From Isochrysis galbana (taxonomy: Eukaryota > Haptophyta > Isochrysidales > Isochrysidaceae), in assembly GCA_018136815.1 (NCBI GenBank), contig CM030936.1:2507079-2571078 (forward strand): DNA of 64,000 nucleotides, given 5' to 3'. The notes under the pieces are model-generated. The model saw only the letters and a program-made list of their open reading frames with translations, did not search any database and was not told the DNA's origin. Positions 63,198-64,000 of the stretch are shown one piece after another (within the stretch, counting starts at the first letter, position 1; every line of letters starts with the position of its first letter). Made by a program: the position numbers and the translations under genes.

Positions 63198-64000
63198 TGT
63201 CGCATTCATCCTAGATGATGCGATTTCCAGGCTCTTGTTTCCAGGTCCTTCGCCGTGCGCCCACACGGTGAAGCTCAGGTACATCTAGGTTGGTAGGGTT
63301 CGTCCCTAGCGATCTAGAATTCGGGTTCTCGTTTCGTTCCTTCTAGCCTGTTTGTCAGGTCTAGATTCCAGGTTTCCTCCTTTCGGGTAATCTTGACCCA
63401 AAGGAGCCAGGTCGCCTGTCACTCGCTGCGCGCTTGTCTCAGGCTCTCGAGTTACCTTGTGAAGGCTTGTTTAGCTTCTTGCAAGGCTTGTTGTTTCTTG
63501 TTGGGTTCCGGTTCTTTCTTGGGACCTGCTGACTTTCGTTGTTGTCCAGGCCTGTTCTTCGTAGGTTCTGCTTGGCCTGGTTAGGGTTTCGTTGAATCCC
63601 CGCGTTCGGCGTTTGGCGTTGGCGTTCGGAAATTTCCTCTCACATTCCCTAGGTCCGCTACCCTTGGCTTGTAGGTCCTTGCTTCTTTCTTCTCGGTCAA
63701 GGTTTTGGCGAGCGAGTCGGTTGCTCTAGCCGCTCGAGATTTGAGGTTTAATTTGCCATCTCCCCTTGGAGATCGGTGTAGGTTCGCTTCCTAGGTGAGG
63801 GAATCTTTCCCCTTGATGCAAGTTACATGCAAGCCCTTGGCCCCTTTGGTGTTTCTTCCCCTTGGTTGCTACTCAGGGTTGTTCGTTAGAAGCGTCTAGA
63901 AGGTTCACGCTCAACGGCAAGATTTCCTCTGTCGTGAAGACATCTCGTTGCGATCTGTATCCAAAGTGATCGCCGTGGTCGCGCGACACGACGCTCCCCT
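63198..64000 (+). repeat. 3' LTR (partial)
   Basis: Matches the first 803 bp of the 5' LTR. By that length it should continue about 520 bp past the window. Confidence 0.93.

Larger units (their letters stand above)
60302..64000 (+). mobile_element. Non-autonomous LTR retrotransposon (truncated by window end)
   Basis: 5' LTR 60302..61626, internal region 61627..63197, 3' LTR from 63198 to beyond the window. LTRs start TGTCGCATT and the 5' one ends CTCGACA. The preceding pentamer GGAGA (60297-60301) is the expected target-site copy. A G-rich polypurine-like stretch (TCGGGGGG) ends directly at the 3' LTR. The 1.57-kb interior has a gag-like frame but no protease, RT, RNase H or integrase, so it must rely on an autonomous relative. 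Confidence 0.9.

Noticed and set aside
1-64000. Bacterial operon-style organisation, RBS or terminators
   Set aside because: Introns, spacing and repeat types show eukaryotic nuclear DNA; no tRNA, rRNA or prokaryotic signals recognised.

Overview
This window is nuclear DNA of a GC-rich, repeat-laden eukaryote. Genes are either intronless or split by short GT-AG introns whose reading phases close exactly. Several donors begin GTGCG. Homopurine/homopyrimidine and poly-G/C tracts are abundant and repeatedly sit at gene 5' ends, and there is one 100-N assembly gap. The gene set fits a unicellular alga or related protist: a plant-type MTA/SAH nucleosidase, an RBM26-like RNA-binding protein, a WW-domain multi-pass membrane protein, LRR remnants, piggyBac and L1-like elements, and a CHAT/NB-ARC/TPR giant. 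A haptophyte is my best guess, but this is inference and the sequence does not prove it.

Layout. 1-5 kb: MTA/SAH nucleosidase (-), a deleted L1-like retrotransposon (-), and a cyclodeaminase-like gene (+). 5-9 kb: low-complexity DNA with a small three-exon membrane-protein gene (+). 9-14.5 kb: a head-to-head pair, RBM26-like (-) and WW-membrane protein (+). 15.9-26.5 kb: two glycosyltransferase-like genes (-), a truncated IS5-like transposase, a truncated helical gene, a piggyBac remnant, an L1-like 5' fragment and a 74-residue coiled-coil membrane protein. 27-46 kb is a repeat island containing the N gap. It carries GC-rich interspersed repeats with shared modules, a solo LTR with a 5-bp target duplication, two large inverted repeats, and only a few genes: a multi-pass membrane protein, a TPR co-chaperone-like protein, a coiled-coil protein, and an AT-richer insert with two unfamiliar ORFs.

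46.8-59.4 kb (-) is the most interesting locus. It is a single gene of about 20 exons that I read as encoding a protein of about 3,240 residues: N-terminal region - CHAT protease (His-Cys dyad intact) - NB-ARC/STAND ATPase - winged-helix-like region - TPR-like helices - a second CHAT that has lost its catalytic His and shifted its Cys - a second NB-ARC-like ATPase - tail. This is an NLR-like architecture with an active/pseudo-protease pair in one chain. 60.3-64 kb is a non-autonomous LTR retrotransposon with 1.3-kb LTRs, a gag-like ORF that begins inside the LTR, and no pol. Its solo LTR lies at 32.5 kb.
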